From the NCBI GenBank assembly GCA_033439295.1, contig JAVTLE010000013.1, positions 496,001 to 560,000 on the forward strand: a stretch of DNA of 64,000 bases. Reading direction: 5' to 3'. Shown here piece after piece: positions 1 through 12,500 of this stretch (positions are counted from its first letter, which is position 1; each line of letters begins with the position of its first letter). The notes under the pieces were generated by a model. It had not been told where the DNA came from, searched no databases, and saw only the letters and a program-made list of their open reading frames with translations. The position numbers were made by a program, and so were the translations under genes. Source of the DNA: Deuterostichococcus epilithicus (Eukaryota; Chlorophyta; Trebouxiophyceae; Prasiolales; Stichococcaceae).

Positions 1-3000
1 CCGCCAGCGGCAAGAGCCTGTGCTACCTGGTGCCGGTGCTGGAGGCGCTAGCGGCGGACCGCCGTGCCACTGCACTATTCATGTTCCCCACGAAGGCGCT
101 TGCTCAGGTGCGCTGGGTCGTCGCTGTTCCCATTCTATTTGCCTAGGTCGAGTTGCGCGGCATGCCAAAGGAAGCGCTGCGCCACCGCGCTCTTCACGTC
201 TCCCTGCCAAGGCGCTGGCGCAGGCAGGCCTCGACTAGACTGTAATCGATCCTCGAGAGTCTGCAACAAGCTGTTGTCGGCGGCCGGGGCTGGGCCCGGT
301 GAGGCACGCCTGCTGAGGCATGCCACCACTGCATTGGGCACATGTTCCAGCAAGTCGCTGGGGCAAGTGCAGCTGAGCCTCGTCATCTGTGCAACGAACT
401 GACCGCCGTCACTCTGCTTCTGTTCTGTTCGTCTCAGATGTTCATCAGCTTAAAAACTGGCTAGCAATACATATTCTTGGGTCCTTGGAATTCTATCTAT
501 CTTCTCAAGTGCGCCCACTGGTGCCTTTTGTGTGCAAAGCCTGGGATGTACCAATCGCCTTACCTAGAGTGTCAGCAACTTGCGTCCGCATCAACCTCGA
601 CCGAACCTTTCCTTTCATGTTCTCCCGTCCTCGCGCTCCAAGGCCGTGTCCGCTGCCGGACGGTGGATTATGGGGATACACAGCAAGGCTGCTCGGGACC
701 ATGCTTGCTCGAATACAAGAATTGGTTGTTAGATGGGAGGCTTGATCCAATCTTTCTATCATAACTCTGGATGTCTTATGCTGCCCACAGGACCAGCTGC
801 GCGCAATGCGGGAGCTGGTGCAGGCCGCCTTCGGCGATGACCGCCCCTTCGTGGACGTCTATGATGGCGACACCCCCAAGGTATCGACATGCTTCAGAGC
901 AGATCATGAAACCATCCCCGAAGACAGCTCTCGTGGTTGCTCGTGGCAGCAGCAGGAGAGCTGACACTCCGAGGTGTCATAGCATTTCCCTGGCTTGGTT
1001 GGACCTCAGAGTCATGGCGCCGTAAGAGCTGTGTCGTCGGACTCTGCCAGCGCCATCCCATCCCCCTCATCATGACGCTTCACGCAGCAGAGCACTTCTG
1101 CTACTGGATTCATCCGGATCGCCTGCACGTGATCAGGACGCACAAGTCGGACTGCACAGGTCCTGACCGGCGGGCTGCCCCCCTGCCGCTGCAGTGGGAG
1201 CGCCAGGAGATCCGGGACCGGGCAGCGCTGCTCATCACCAACCCCGACATGCTGCACTGCTCCATCCTGCCGGTGCACCGCACCTTCTCGCGGCTGCTTG
1301 CGCACCTACGCTATGTCGTCGTCGACGAGGGCCATGCTTACCGGTGCGGGACACAGGGCTGCCTGAGCATGCGTTCAACTGCTCATGTACGTTCACTCAG
1401 TCGCCCGCACATGCAGCTATTTGGGCGTGCATGCATCAGGGAGCTGCCATGTTGAACAGGGATGCTGCCCGTCCGTCTCATCTGTGCAGCTTCTCTAGAT
1501 GCCTGGTGAAACGCCCACAGCTCTGAGCCCTCAAGCGCCTCCGGCACACCTGCCGTCACGACCTGACCTCCTTCCCCAGCAGCTGTGGCGAGTCGCTCCA
1601 CGCATCGACGTCTCAGCCTTTCAGCTCTCGTGCAACTTGGGTGTAAGGTCATCACAGACCCTCTCCAAAGATTTTGCAACAGCCTCAGGGCGGTGCTGCC
1701 GGCCCCCGCAGGGGTGTGTTTGGCTGCCACACGGCGCTGGTCATCCGCCGCCTGCGCCGGGTGTGTGCGCGGCACTATGATGTGCACCCCACCTTCGTGG
1801 TCACCTCCGCCACGGTCGCCAACCCGGAGCAGCACGTGCAAAACCTGCTAGGTGAGATGCTGTGCTGTGTGCTTCAGGCACAAGGCACAGCGTTTGCGGC
1901 ACGCTGAGGCGTGTGCACCGCTTGTGACGCTGCCTGGGGTCTTGCTGCGGAGTCTCAGCACGCTTAAGCCACCAGCAGGGCTGGTTGAAAACCGAGGGAG
2001 CATGTGTCCTGGCAGCCACCCGACACATATAATTTTGGCGTAGCCATTGCTGTCAACCAACGGCTTCATCAAGGCTTGCAGCATGTGGCAATCCGGCTGC
2101 GAGTCTCCAGCACCTGACGACCTGCTTTTGAGATGCGTCCCAGGCGTGCCGGACGTGGAGGTGGTGTCCCAGGACGGCTCCCCGCATGGCCCCAAGACCT
2201 TCGTGCTGTGGAACCCGCCGCTGCTGCAGCCGGGCCGGCACGGCGGCGGCGGCGGCGGCGGTGCGAACAACCCGCTGGCGGGTGTGCCGCTGATGAGCCA
2301 CACTGAGGCCCGCGCTCGCTTCAAGTTCAACAAGTGCGAGACGTGATAGCGAGCAGAATTTTCAAGGCTCGCATGTGCTCGCCAGAAAATTTCTCGGCGT
2401 AACCATCTTGCACTTGCGCCCCTAGGAAAGCAATCTCCAGCCGTCGGTCCCCGTTGGCTTTGCTGTCTGGTGCGCATCGCTCTGTCGCAGAGTCATTCCC
2501 CCGTGACAGCATCAGGATGACTGGTGAACAGTGACGCTGCACCGCCCCCCCGTGCCGCAGGCGCGCGGCCAAGGAGTGGAAGCGCAACCACCAGCGCGAC
2601 GCGGCGCAAGAGCGTGGCGGCGGCCGCCAGATAAACCCGGGCGCCGGTGTCAGCGAGGCCGACATGCTGGCTGCCTCCGCCATCGGGCGCCGCCACGGGC
2701 TGGTAGCAGATGCCGCGGCGAGGACCGTCCGCGACCTGGAAGCACAGGCCAAGGTCTGTAAACCCTGCGGCACGTTCTGTTTTTTAATACTTCGTAACTC
2801 TCCCAAACCAGCCATCCAGAGTTGTTCTGTGTATAACAGATGCATGGTCTCAGGAAATCAGCAATCCTCGTCTGGAAGTCGTAGCTTCAGCTGTCCTACA
2901 TCGCTTCTCAGCAATGAGAGCGGCACAGTTGAGAGGGGCTGCTTCGTTGCGTCTAATTAAGGCCTGGCAGCTCGATGTGGCAGAGCTGGGACTCGTTTGC

Positions 3001-6000
3001 AGTGTTCAGGCGGCAGCCCGGCTTATGCTTCTGGGAGACAGGGCCCTGCTCGGGCGTGCATACCTGATGACACCCTCTTCGAGGCAGGCTTCACTCCTGT
3101 TGTGCCACCCTCCTCCACCATCCTGCTTGCATCGTGCAGGCGGACCGGGAGCGCCAGCGCCAGCAGCAGCAGGAAGCGGAGGAGGAGGTCCGCCATGCTG
3201 GCCCCCGTGCCATGGACCACGACGAGCCGCCGCCGTCCACGCTGCTGCCGGCGCCGCGCGGGCCCGTGGTCCCCGGCANCGTGCTGGACCCNGGGNCNAC
3301 GGCGGCGGCGGTCGCGGCGGTGGCCGCCGCCGTCGCAGCCGCGCCGCAGCGCCGCACNTTCGGCGGCCGCAGCAGAGCTGCGGCCGCCGNNGCGAGGGAC
3401 GCCGTTGCGGNTGGCGGCGAGCGCGGCGTCATCCNCCGTGCAGTCGCCCCCGACCTCATGCGGCTTGGCAGCGGCGGCGATGGCGGCGGGGGCGNTTGGG
3501 GTGCGGCCTGCGGCGGTGCGGCAGCCGGCCACGAAGGCGGCACAAGGAGCACGTCNGTGGTCGGCGGCGGCAANGGCGGCGGCGGCGGTGGCGGCGCGCC
3601 GGCGATTGGGGCCGGTGCGGACGCGGAGCAGCCGCTGGCGGCGCGGCTGCCGGGGGCGGACTGGCGCGAGCGCTGCGGCCCGATGGGTATCCCCGCGGAC
3701 GAGCGGCGCAGCAGCCCCATCGTGGAGCTCAGCCTGCTGCTGGTGGACGCAGTGATTATTGTGCAAATCGCATCAAAGCCGCACACACTCGCACCTCTCT
3801 TGGGAACTTGAATGCTGATCGGCGCAGCCAGGGCATGGGATGGCAGTGTGCATGCAGCAGAACGTGCAGCATGCTGCGGGCGATCGCAGGCCATGCAGCT
3901 CTGAGCAGTCGCAACTGGTCCGGAGTCACCTGGCGTTGCTGAACACCAATGCCTGGAAACGAATGCACCGTGTCGATCCGCACGACCTCTGCCGCACGCG
4001 TCATTCCTGCAGGCGGAGTGCGTGCAGCACGGGCTGCGGACGCTGGCATTCTGCAAGACTCGCAAGCTGTGCGAGCTGGTGACAGCGTACACGCGTGAGA
4101 CGCTGCGCGACACCGCGCCCCACCTGGCTGACACCATCTCCGTCTACCGCGCCGGCTACAGCCCCCAGGCACGGGTTCAAGGGCTCACAAACGCTTCCCA
4201 AACCCTTCTCCACTGCCGCGTGCCGCGCGGTCCCCCAGGCACGCCGGGGAATGCCAGCACTGCTTCCTGGCGCACGTTACGCAGGCCGATGCGAGAACCA
4301 CAGTTTGGAGAGCGTTTGCACAGGAGCGGCGGGAGATCGAGCGGGCGCTGCTGCACGGGGAGCTGTGGGGCGTCGCGGCCACCAACGCCATGGAGCTGGG
4401 CGTTGACATCGGCAGTCTGGATGTCACCCTGCACCTGGGCTTTCCCGGGTCCATCGCCTCCCTGTGGCAGCAGGCGCGCAAGCCGCTGCACATGTTGTCG
4501 CCGACATGAAAATTGGAAAGTCCAGTTCAGATATCGGCAGCGTCTGCAGCCTGAGCTTTCCCGGATCCATCGCCCCCCTGTGGCAGCAGGCACGGCCGGC
4601 CTGCACTCGCATCCTTTCGCCATACAGCAAACAGAAAGTGTGTACTCTCGTTTCCCCCGGCTCCGTCGCGTTGCCGTGGCAGCCAGTGCAGCCGCCCTGC
4701 CATTGCTGTTGGCCACCTGAGAACTCTGCTGACCACCAAGTGACGGTCTTTTCGGCCAGATGTCCGCAGCATCATTGTTTCGGAGGCAGACTGATGAGAC
4801 TTGAAGTCAGCACTGGCTGCTCGGAAGTGGCGTCGAGGCAGCAACTTCCGGCGGCCACTTTCAGCTCACTGCCGCCTGGCTGTAAACCCCTGCCGCCGCC
4901 GCACTTGCGCCCTGTGCAAGCAGTGTCTTCTCCAGGCAGCATCACCGTGGCGTCACAGCAGCGCCTTCACCGGCGAGCGCAGGCGGGGCGGGCGGGGCGG
5001 CGCGGCAAGGCGAGCGCCTCCATCTACATCGCCTTCGACGGCCCGCTGGACCAATTCTTCATGAACGACCCGGCGCGCCTCTTCGGCCGCCCCATCGAGT
5101 CCGCACAGGTGCGGTTTGCTGGCCCGGCTTTCTCTGCTCTCCGCTCCCTTTTCTCTGGCTGGCTTGCCTCCCCTGCATACCTGCCGCTCCTGCAGACCTG
5201 TCCTTGGCGTCCGTCCTCTTCTCTGCCCGGCGTTGCTGGCGCTGCCCGCCTGTTGGGTTGCCTGCATCGCCGCATTGTCCCTGCCCTTTTCGCGCACAAA
5301 TCAAGCCGTCTCTCAGGCGGTTCGGCGGTTGAATCAAACTCCAAACAACGGAGTGTTCCTGCTCCACCCGTTTACGGTTTAGAGTTTCCTGCACACGCAC
5401 AGGTGGACCCGGGCAACCTGCTGCTACTGGGGCAGCACGCCGCGTGCGCCGCGGTGGAGGCGCCGCTGCTGCCCGGCAAGGATGCCGCCTTCTTCGGGCC
5501 CAACCTGGCGCACGTCTTGGAAGGCCTCGCCGCCTCGGGTGCGCGCCTGTGTCTGAAGCTAATGCCGAGCCAAGCGTGCTGTCGCTGGTCATGTGCTTTT
5601 TTGGCTTGAAACCAGAGGCGTTGTCTGATCCTCCAGGGTTCCTCCACGAGCTTGTCCTGAGAGGCACCTTATACTGAGCGTACAGACATTCACAAGTGTT
5701 GTGACATTTTGAATTTGCTGACGCAGAAAAGCTCCAGACAGAAACAACCACGTTACGATCTCCTCTGCGCAGGCGTGCTGGCGCGAGACCCGCAGGCGAT
5801 GACCGTCGACGCATGGCACTACACGGGGCCTGCTGACAGCCCAGCCGCCGGCGTCAGCCTGCGCGCCATCGACCCTGAGCGCTTTGCAATCGTCAACGAG
5901 GCTGCCGGCGGCGAGGTCATCGAGGAGATCGAGGAGAGCAAGGCCTTCTACGAGGTCTACGACGGCGCGGTGTACATGTTTCAGGTAGGTGTGTCACATG

Positions 6001-8672
6001 AATACCCCTGTTTCATACGAGTCGCGGCGGCTGCTCGCCTGGGCACGTTTTGAGTTCGTGTGCCATCAGCGGTGCTGGACTGTTGGCGCCAGGGAGGCAA
6101 ACCCTCGTATTCATCCACCCTGTTCCAGTGTGAATTTGGGGTGTGTCGAATCCGGCTAGCAAGGCACTACAACCTGCCGCTCACCCACAGAATCACCCTG
6201 GGGCTTGCGGAGCAGAAAGTTTCAAGTGAGGCCTAGGTGAGGGGCGCACGTACCTGTGCACGCAGCTGGGAACAGGGCTGGGCACCAGGCTGGCGGTAGT
6301 GCGCCCAACATATGAACTCACGTGACCCCACATAAATGAATGGTCACCTCCGGAGGCACACATTCTTGTGCAAGCTGCTGCACCTTACTTGCGCGCGCTG
6401 CTGGGCGGTGGTGCACCACCAAACGAACAGCACATCTCTCCATCAGACGGACTGTCAACGGACCGTCATTCGAACTCGCCACCCACCCTGTGCAGGGGCG
6501 CACGTACCTGTGCAAGCGGCTGGACCTGGGGGCCAAGCTGGCGGTGGTGCGGCCCGCGGACCTCAAGTACTACACGAAGACGCGCGACTTCACCGACGTC
6601 CATGTCCTCGGCGGCCGCGCCGCCTTCGCCCACAACGTGAGGCTGCTCCAGAAAGTGACTTGCTTCTGATAGAGCACCTGCCCCAGCGGTCATTCGGACT
6701 CCAGTCCACCCTGCAGTAGTGCAACATGTGCGGCATGCAGTGTTGCACTCTTGACACGGCTGCGGTGCAGTCTTCTCATCCGATGCAAGTTGATGGTCAG
6801 ACCGCATGTGTACCGTCTCAGACGGCGGCGCGGCAGCACCCGGCGACCAGCGCGGTCGCGGCGCCGTGCGAGGTCACCTGCCGCTGGCTGGGCTTCCACC
6901 GCATCTGGCACGGCTCCGGCGAGGTGTTCGACACCGTCGACCTGTTCCTGCCAGACGTGCAGTTCACCACCCAGGTGAGACTGATGACGCCAGGTTTGCA
7001 CCGCTCAGGTCTCCAGTGCTGTTCCCCTTCAAAACGGGTCCCATCAACTCAGCACCGTCGATGACCCCCTACCGTACTTGCTGTTGTTCACGGCCCAGGT
7101 GAGGGCTGTTGTCAGACTGCAGTGCGTCAAGAAGACCTTTCAACCGGCAACCATAGCTGTTGCCCACTGCATGCGCGGGAAGCGCGCCACCCTCCTCTTG
7201 CTGCCTTCCCGCCTGCAAGGGGTTGCCCTGCCTTGCCCTGCCAGCAACGCGCTATGTGCTGCCTCGCATCAGGCGGCGTACATACGGGTGCCGCCGACCG
7301 CGCGAGCAGCGGTGCGCGCCGCGGGCCTGCCCTTCCGCGACGGCCTGCATGCCGCCAGCCATGCGGTGCTCAACGTGCTGCCGGCGTTCGTCATGTGCGC
7401 GTCCGGCGACATGGCGGCCGAGTGCGACAACCCCTACGACTCCCGCTACCGCCCAGAGCGCATCCTGTTGTACGACACGCACCCGGGCGGCATCGGCCTC
7501 GCCGGCCAGGTGGGGCTGATTTCCTCTGTGTTTGTGCCACTACGCTGTGTGTGCAGCTGCAAGGCTGCTTGCGGCAGGCATGATCAGGGACCCAGCCCGA
7601 AGTGCGAAGCTGACTTGGGCTGCCTGCCAACGTGCACAACGACACCTTCTCCCTTGCCGACCAAGGGTGTAGCCCAAGGCGGAGCAGCGCCGCCAGATGG
7701 GCAGCCCGCCACAACCAGCGCATCGTGCAGGACCTGCAGCTCCCGCCCCGCAGGACCTGCAGCTCCCGCCCCGCAGGCAACGTGCAGGCTTGCGGACGCT
7801 GTGTCTGTTGTCGTTTCACTCCTCCAGGCGCGGACGGCACCTGTCTGCCAAGCCACTGGAGGGCCGAAGCTCAACTGCGGCCCCTGTGCACGGGCAACGC
7901 GCATTTGCATGCGCCTTGTCAAAGAGGTTCTCGGTTCATGTCCCCTGGCGCTGCACAGGCGGCGCCGCTGTTCACCACGCTTATGGAGCGGGCGCTGGAA
8001 CTGATCCGCGGCTGTGGCTGCGCGCGTGACTCCGGCTGCCCCGGCTGCGTGCAGCACACCGAGTGCGGGGTGAGCCGACAGTGCGACTCTGCCTGACGCG
8101 CCTGTGCGATGGAGCCATGCTTTTCACCTGCCCACTATGCTCTCTCCCCCTCGTCACTGCATTCTCACCCGACCAAGCCACCTCATCTCATTCTGTGATA
8201 CCTCAAGAGAGCTGCATGGCGGGTGGGTGCACGGCAGATGCAAGAATCTTGGCGCATTTGCTGACTGGTAAACCTTCCTGTGCCCTGCAGGAGTACAATG
8301 CCGTCATCAGCAAGGTACAAACAGCCGAAACCCCTGTCAAAGTTGTCACCAGCAGGCTGTCTGCCAAGCAGCGCTCGCTCTGCTCTGTGCCAGCCATCTG
8401 CCATTTGGCGCCATGCAACTGCAGGCTGCAGGTTGGTCCATGCTGCAAACTTTGTGCGCGGCTGCACCTGTGCGGGCTTCGTAATGCAGGCGTCTGCGGA
8501 GCTCGTGCTGGAATCGACGCTCAAGGCAGAGGCTGAGCGCGCCGCGGCAGCAGCAGCAGCGCAGCAGCAGCAGGCGGCGGGCGCGGATGCGCACGTTGCG
8601 GCGGCGACAGCTGCGGTGCCTGAACAGGCAGGAGGCTCCTGGGTTGACCCCGGCCGGCGAAGCGGAGAATGA
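1..8672 (+). CDS. Hrq1/MrfA-type ATP-dependent DExH helicase with DUF1998/MZB zinc domain (5' end outside window)
   Basis: Superfamily 2 3'-5' DNA helicase of the Hrq1/YprA(MrfA) family, which acts in DNA repair. The window opens inside the Walker A motif ([11 protein letters not shown]). Exons read: 3-107, 791-880, 1195-1343 (DEGH box, [10 protein letters not shown]), 1712-1851 (SAT motif, [10 protein letters not shown]), 2144-2342, 2561-2753, 3140-3751, 4013-4168 ([15 protein letters not shown]), 4324-4473 ([15 protein letters not shown]), 4983-5108 ([11 protein letters not shown], motif VI), 5403-5538, 5773-5984, 6496-6636, 6822-6974, 7273-7509 ([21 protein letters not shown]1998), 7959-8069 (four-Cys [21 protein letters not shown] zinc site), 8291-8314 (24-nt microexon) and 8490-8672. 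Phases agree at every join. Exons 8 and 9 seem to end at GC donors. The exon at 3140-3751 has several n bases in a Gly/Ala-rich insert but stays in frame. Three introns carry copies of exon edges (see findings). Confidence 0.92.
181..228 (+). repeat. Decayed intronic copy of the 3' edge of the Walker-A exon
   Basis: Bases 181-228 resemble 66-110, the end of the first helicase exon. Both read about GCCACYGCRCTMTTCAYGT, followed by a CCAAGGCGCTKGC-like stretch and CAGG. The copy lies about 115 bp downstream in the intron, no longer codes the helicase motif, and has CAGGCAGG where the real exon has CAGGTGCG. Confidence 0.6.
4548..4692 (+). repeat. Two intronic copies of the 3' edge of the motif V exon ([12 protein letters not shown])
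   Basis: The real exon ends at 4473 with [11 protein letters not shown]. Downstream in the intron, about 4548-4595 reads [13 protein letters not shown] and about 4646-4692 reads a weaker [12 protein letters not shown]. The first copy includes the upstream ATCGGCAG stretch. The three are spaced about 100-110 bp, which suggests stepwise tandem duplication of the exon edge with its splice region. Confidence 0.75.
6238..6425 (+). repeat. Two intronic copies of the 5' edge of the [10 protein letters not shown] exon
   Basis: The real exon starts at 6496 ([18 protein letters not shown]). The preceding intron carries two related stretches. About 6238-6305 reads [20 protein letters not shown]. About 6350-6425 keeps GGCACACATTCTTGTGCAAG and a GGGCGGTGGTGCACC tail. 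The units are spaced about 110-145 bp. The copy nearest the upstream exon is the better preserved at protein level. Confidence 0.75.
7728..7773 (+). repeat. Perfect 2 x 23-bp tandem repeat in a helicase intron
   Basis: Two identical 23-bp units, 7728-7750 and 7751-7773, each start CAGGACCTGCAGCTCCCG and end CCCCG. A third CAGG follows, so each junction makes an acceptor-like CCCCGCAG. It lies between exons 7273-7509 and 7959-8069. Confidence 0.85.
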
Positions 8673-9586
8673 GCCGCACGAAGACTGGACTGACGCTGGC
8701 AGTGTGATCATAACCCAAGCAATGTCTGGCCACCGTCACCGGCACATTTTGCACACAGGTAGAGGGCGGTAGTGTTGTCCGTTCCATCGCCCCTCTGACA
8801 ATCTGCTGCAGCGTTATCGTGGCTGAGCATGTATCAAAGATTATCAGGGCAGCGCCGTTCGCAGAGAGGGCGCTGCGAACCCAGCAATAACGCAGATCGA
8901 GCGGGCACCTGCAAAAGGTCCTCCAGGGTAGCAGCTGCTCATTCAAATTCGAAATTTGGCGCGGAGAGTGGCGGCGAGAGGGGGTTCTTGGGGTACTGCC
9001 GAAACCATCAACTGCTGGAGCAATTTTTGTCGCTGCACATGTTTTCCGATAGCTTAGAGTAGCAGAAAGGGCCCGGCCCGCACCTCTATCAGGGGCGCGA
9101 TCCAACAACGACCGGAGCGCGTCAATCGTGACGCCCTGGCCGGCTAAAGGGGTCAGAAGGCACGAAACCTGGAGTCTCTCCTCCAGGGACTCCGTTGCTT
9201 CAGCAACCCCCAGTCTTTTGATGGTGGGTTCGCGCGCGAAGAAGAATCGCCTGGTGCTGACGTGACGTGCAGTGCACAGCAATTGCAGAGTAAACTCGGC
9301 TTGCACAATGAAGCAATGACTGAGAGACGTCGCTGCAGTCACGTTCTGTAGCAACTTCTCTCGTACCATCTAAGCCTGCAGCCGCTTGACGCTGCACCTA
9401 GCATGTCCGCAAACATGCATTCAGCCAGGCGGCCGGCGGTACAGTACCCTCGTTGGATGGGAGTTGTTGATGGCAGAAACCATGGTGTGCATGTACTCAT
9501 CAAGGTGGGGCTCCCAATCTTCACTCGAGCGTGCCCATGTGTCGGTGCAGGCACGATGCTGCCGGGGGCTGGCACGACGCACTATC
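8673..9586. other. Intergenic region, helicase to SIAE gene 1
   Basis: About 0.9 kb between same-strand genes. It should hold the helicase 3' UTR and the promoter of the first esterase gene. I see no further coding signal; the open frames here match no family and lack consistent splice borders. Confidence 0.5.
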
Positions 9587-12500
9587 ATGGAATTCGCAGC
9601 CTGCTTCCTTACGCTGCTGCTTGCCGGCGTGCCCCTGGTGAGCTGCCTGACAGGCGCACTTGCCTCTGCGCAACTCGCGTTTTCGTCCACACCTACTGGC
9701 TCGCCAAATGCCCTGTCTTTCAAAACCTCGTGGCGGCATACAGAGCGGGCTGCAAAATCAGAGGGCGCTGTGGCTGGTTCCAGCATTTTGCAGGGGATGG
9801 TCGATCACTGACACATTCACTGCTCCATGGTCACTGAAAAGAAGCAATCCGCCGCAGACGCAAGGAGCCAGGGCACCACCGCCGGTGACTGCCGCTGAGC
9901 CTCCTGCGGCCACCAACTCCCGTCCTCCTCCTCACGTATGGGGCAGTGCCGGTGAGGATTCAGGCCTCCTCGCTGCTCACAGCTCGGTTGCATGACAAAG
10001 ATCCTGCTTAACGAGCACTAGACCTCAGTCAAGCCACGCAGCAGCACATTGCAAGGGGCTTTGCCTCTCCGAGGTGGACTCATCCGCAAGAGCTGCCTGG
10101 AATCGTCCAGGCCTACCTCCGTGTGCAGAAGTCCTGCACTCGGGCAGCTGCCGGCGCTCAGGACCTCACCCTTCACCCGCTGTCAATCGCACAGGTACAG
10201 CAGGAAATGAAACCACCATCGTCAGCGCGGCTGTGGCGCGCTGGGTGCAGTCTGCATCCGAGCTGGGCTCGCTGGCAGCTGCGTCAGGGCAGCTTTTCAA
10301 GCTGCACCGGTTGTTCGTGGATGGCGTTGTCCTGCCGCAATCCGGCCCAGCGGTGCTGGGCTTCGCAACGCCCAACGCCATGGTGCGTTGGGGTATGCGC
10401 GTGAATGTCCTGTTGCCAAGACTTTGACACATGCTCTGTGCGGGTGTGCTGGCGCCCCGGCGCAGCGCAGCTGGTCTCCGGCTGGTTGCCGCCGCTGCGG
10501 CTGACACGCGCCGAGAGCAGCGCAGGCTCCCATTCCGAAACCCAGTTTCGCCATGTCAGGCCTTTGCTGATTTCCTCGGTGGTGAAATGGTGCATGCGAG
10601 TGTGTCTCTGTACTCACATCCAAGGTGACGAGCACACTCACCCACCAGTTGATCAAGCTCGAGGTTCAGGTCTGGACAATAACAGACATACTGACGGCTG
10701 GCTGTACTTGCAAGCAAGGATTGCGGTGTGCTGGCCAGGTGGGTGTGACGCTGGTGCGACGCGGGCGCGTTGTTGCAACCGGCCGCGCCCAAGCCGGCAG
10801 CAACGGCGCATGGCGGGCGGCGCTCACCCAAGCGCCTGCAGGTGAGCAACTGCAAACAGAGCAAAGGGCAAGCAGGCGTCCCTGCAAAGGCTGTTGCAAG
10901 GACCAACTGCCGGCCACCCTTCCAACTCCGGCAGCCACGAGTTGTGCAAGTCCACTGCCGCATGCACTGTCGCACTCACTGTTTGCGTACGTCCTCGCTG
11001 CCCAGGTGGACCGTACACCCTCGTCGCGCGCAGCCTGGGTAGGAGGCTGGTCGTGGAGGACGTGCGGATCGGCGAAATCTTCCTGGTGCGACCCTGCAGC
11101 CGTGACGCCGCTGGGTGGTGCTCCTGCAACGCTGTTTGCCACCACGTTGCAGCACGTGAAGTTGTGCAGCCAGAAGCCGCATGAACAGCCTGGCCGGCGC
11201 ACGGTGTCCCTGCGCGGAGCTGCCCAGCTGCGGCGGGGACCGGTACTTGCCGTCTGGCCGCCTGCGCTGTGGAGCACTGCAGCCTTCCATGGCTGGCCCC
11301 AGGGCTTCTGAGTCAGAGAGACTGGTGGCTCCACAGGTCAGCGGCCAGTCCAACTGCATCCTGTCGCTGGGCGACTTGGTAATCGGCAATGTTGCCCCCT
11401 GGACCGGGCTGGCGGCGGCCGCTATCACCGCTGCTGACGCAACGCCGTCGCAGGACATCCGCATTTATCAGGTGCATCTTTGACCGGGGAACACAGCGTA
11501 GGAATCCGCATGCGCTGCATGGCGACCTGTCGGTGATGCACAGGCGACCTCTCGTTGCAGTGTGTGCGGCTGCAGCTGCCTGCAAGTCAGCTGGTCACCT
11601 GAGGGGCAGCACAGACGAGGCACGAGTCACCGTCCCCTTCCCGCATTGCTTCACAGCAGATGAGAAGAATCAGAGGCACATGCGGCCCCGGATGCCCTGG
11701 TATTCCCTCACATTCTGGGACCCTCACCACCGTGCGAAGGTACCTATAGCCAAATCGCGGGTCGTCAACAACGATCTGGCCGCCAACGGCACGGTGGTTT
11801 CCGGCAACCGGGGCCCAAAGGACCTGGATGGTCATGGGACATGGATGCCCCTCAACGGTGCGGCTTTTCCTCGGCGGCTGTGCTGGCGCTGAACGGCCGT
11901 GGGCTCACGGCGTCGGCGTCGGCCTCGAGCAGTCCTGTGCAGCAGCTCTGTGGCTGACGAGACGACTGCAGTGCGAGCGAGCACCGCATTTGCAGTGTTT
12001 GTGGTGGCGCAGCCGGCGCCGTGGGGGAGAGGGTTTTAGGGCTCCGAGCGGTTGTGTGCATGCGGTTTGCTGAGCAAGATCACGAGTCCGAGCTTCGTTA
12101 ACTCATGAATTTATGATTGATAACACGGCCATGTCATTCTTGGGCGGCAGGCGATGCGGCGCGGGGCCAAGGCGCTCTAGGCGTGCTGCTCGCCAAGCAG
12201 CTGCGCGCCAAGTTGGGTGTCCCCATCGGCATCGTTCAGGTGTGCCTCACTCCGCCAGGCGCACGGCCTCCCGGCGCCTGCCCTGCATCGCAATGCGGCA
12301 AGGCATCGAAGGCATCGGAGGCGACAGAGGCGACCAAGGGGTTCCGCAAGGGGTTCCGCAGCCTGCATGAGACTTCGCAGCCGCCTGCGGTGCGCTAGCT
12401 GCATCCCAAGCAAGTGTAGCGTCTGGCGCCACCACCGCGTGCACCCTGCCCCTTGCGGGCTGAAAGGGCCTTTCCAGCGTGCCGCAGAGCGCTCTCGGCG

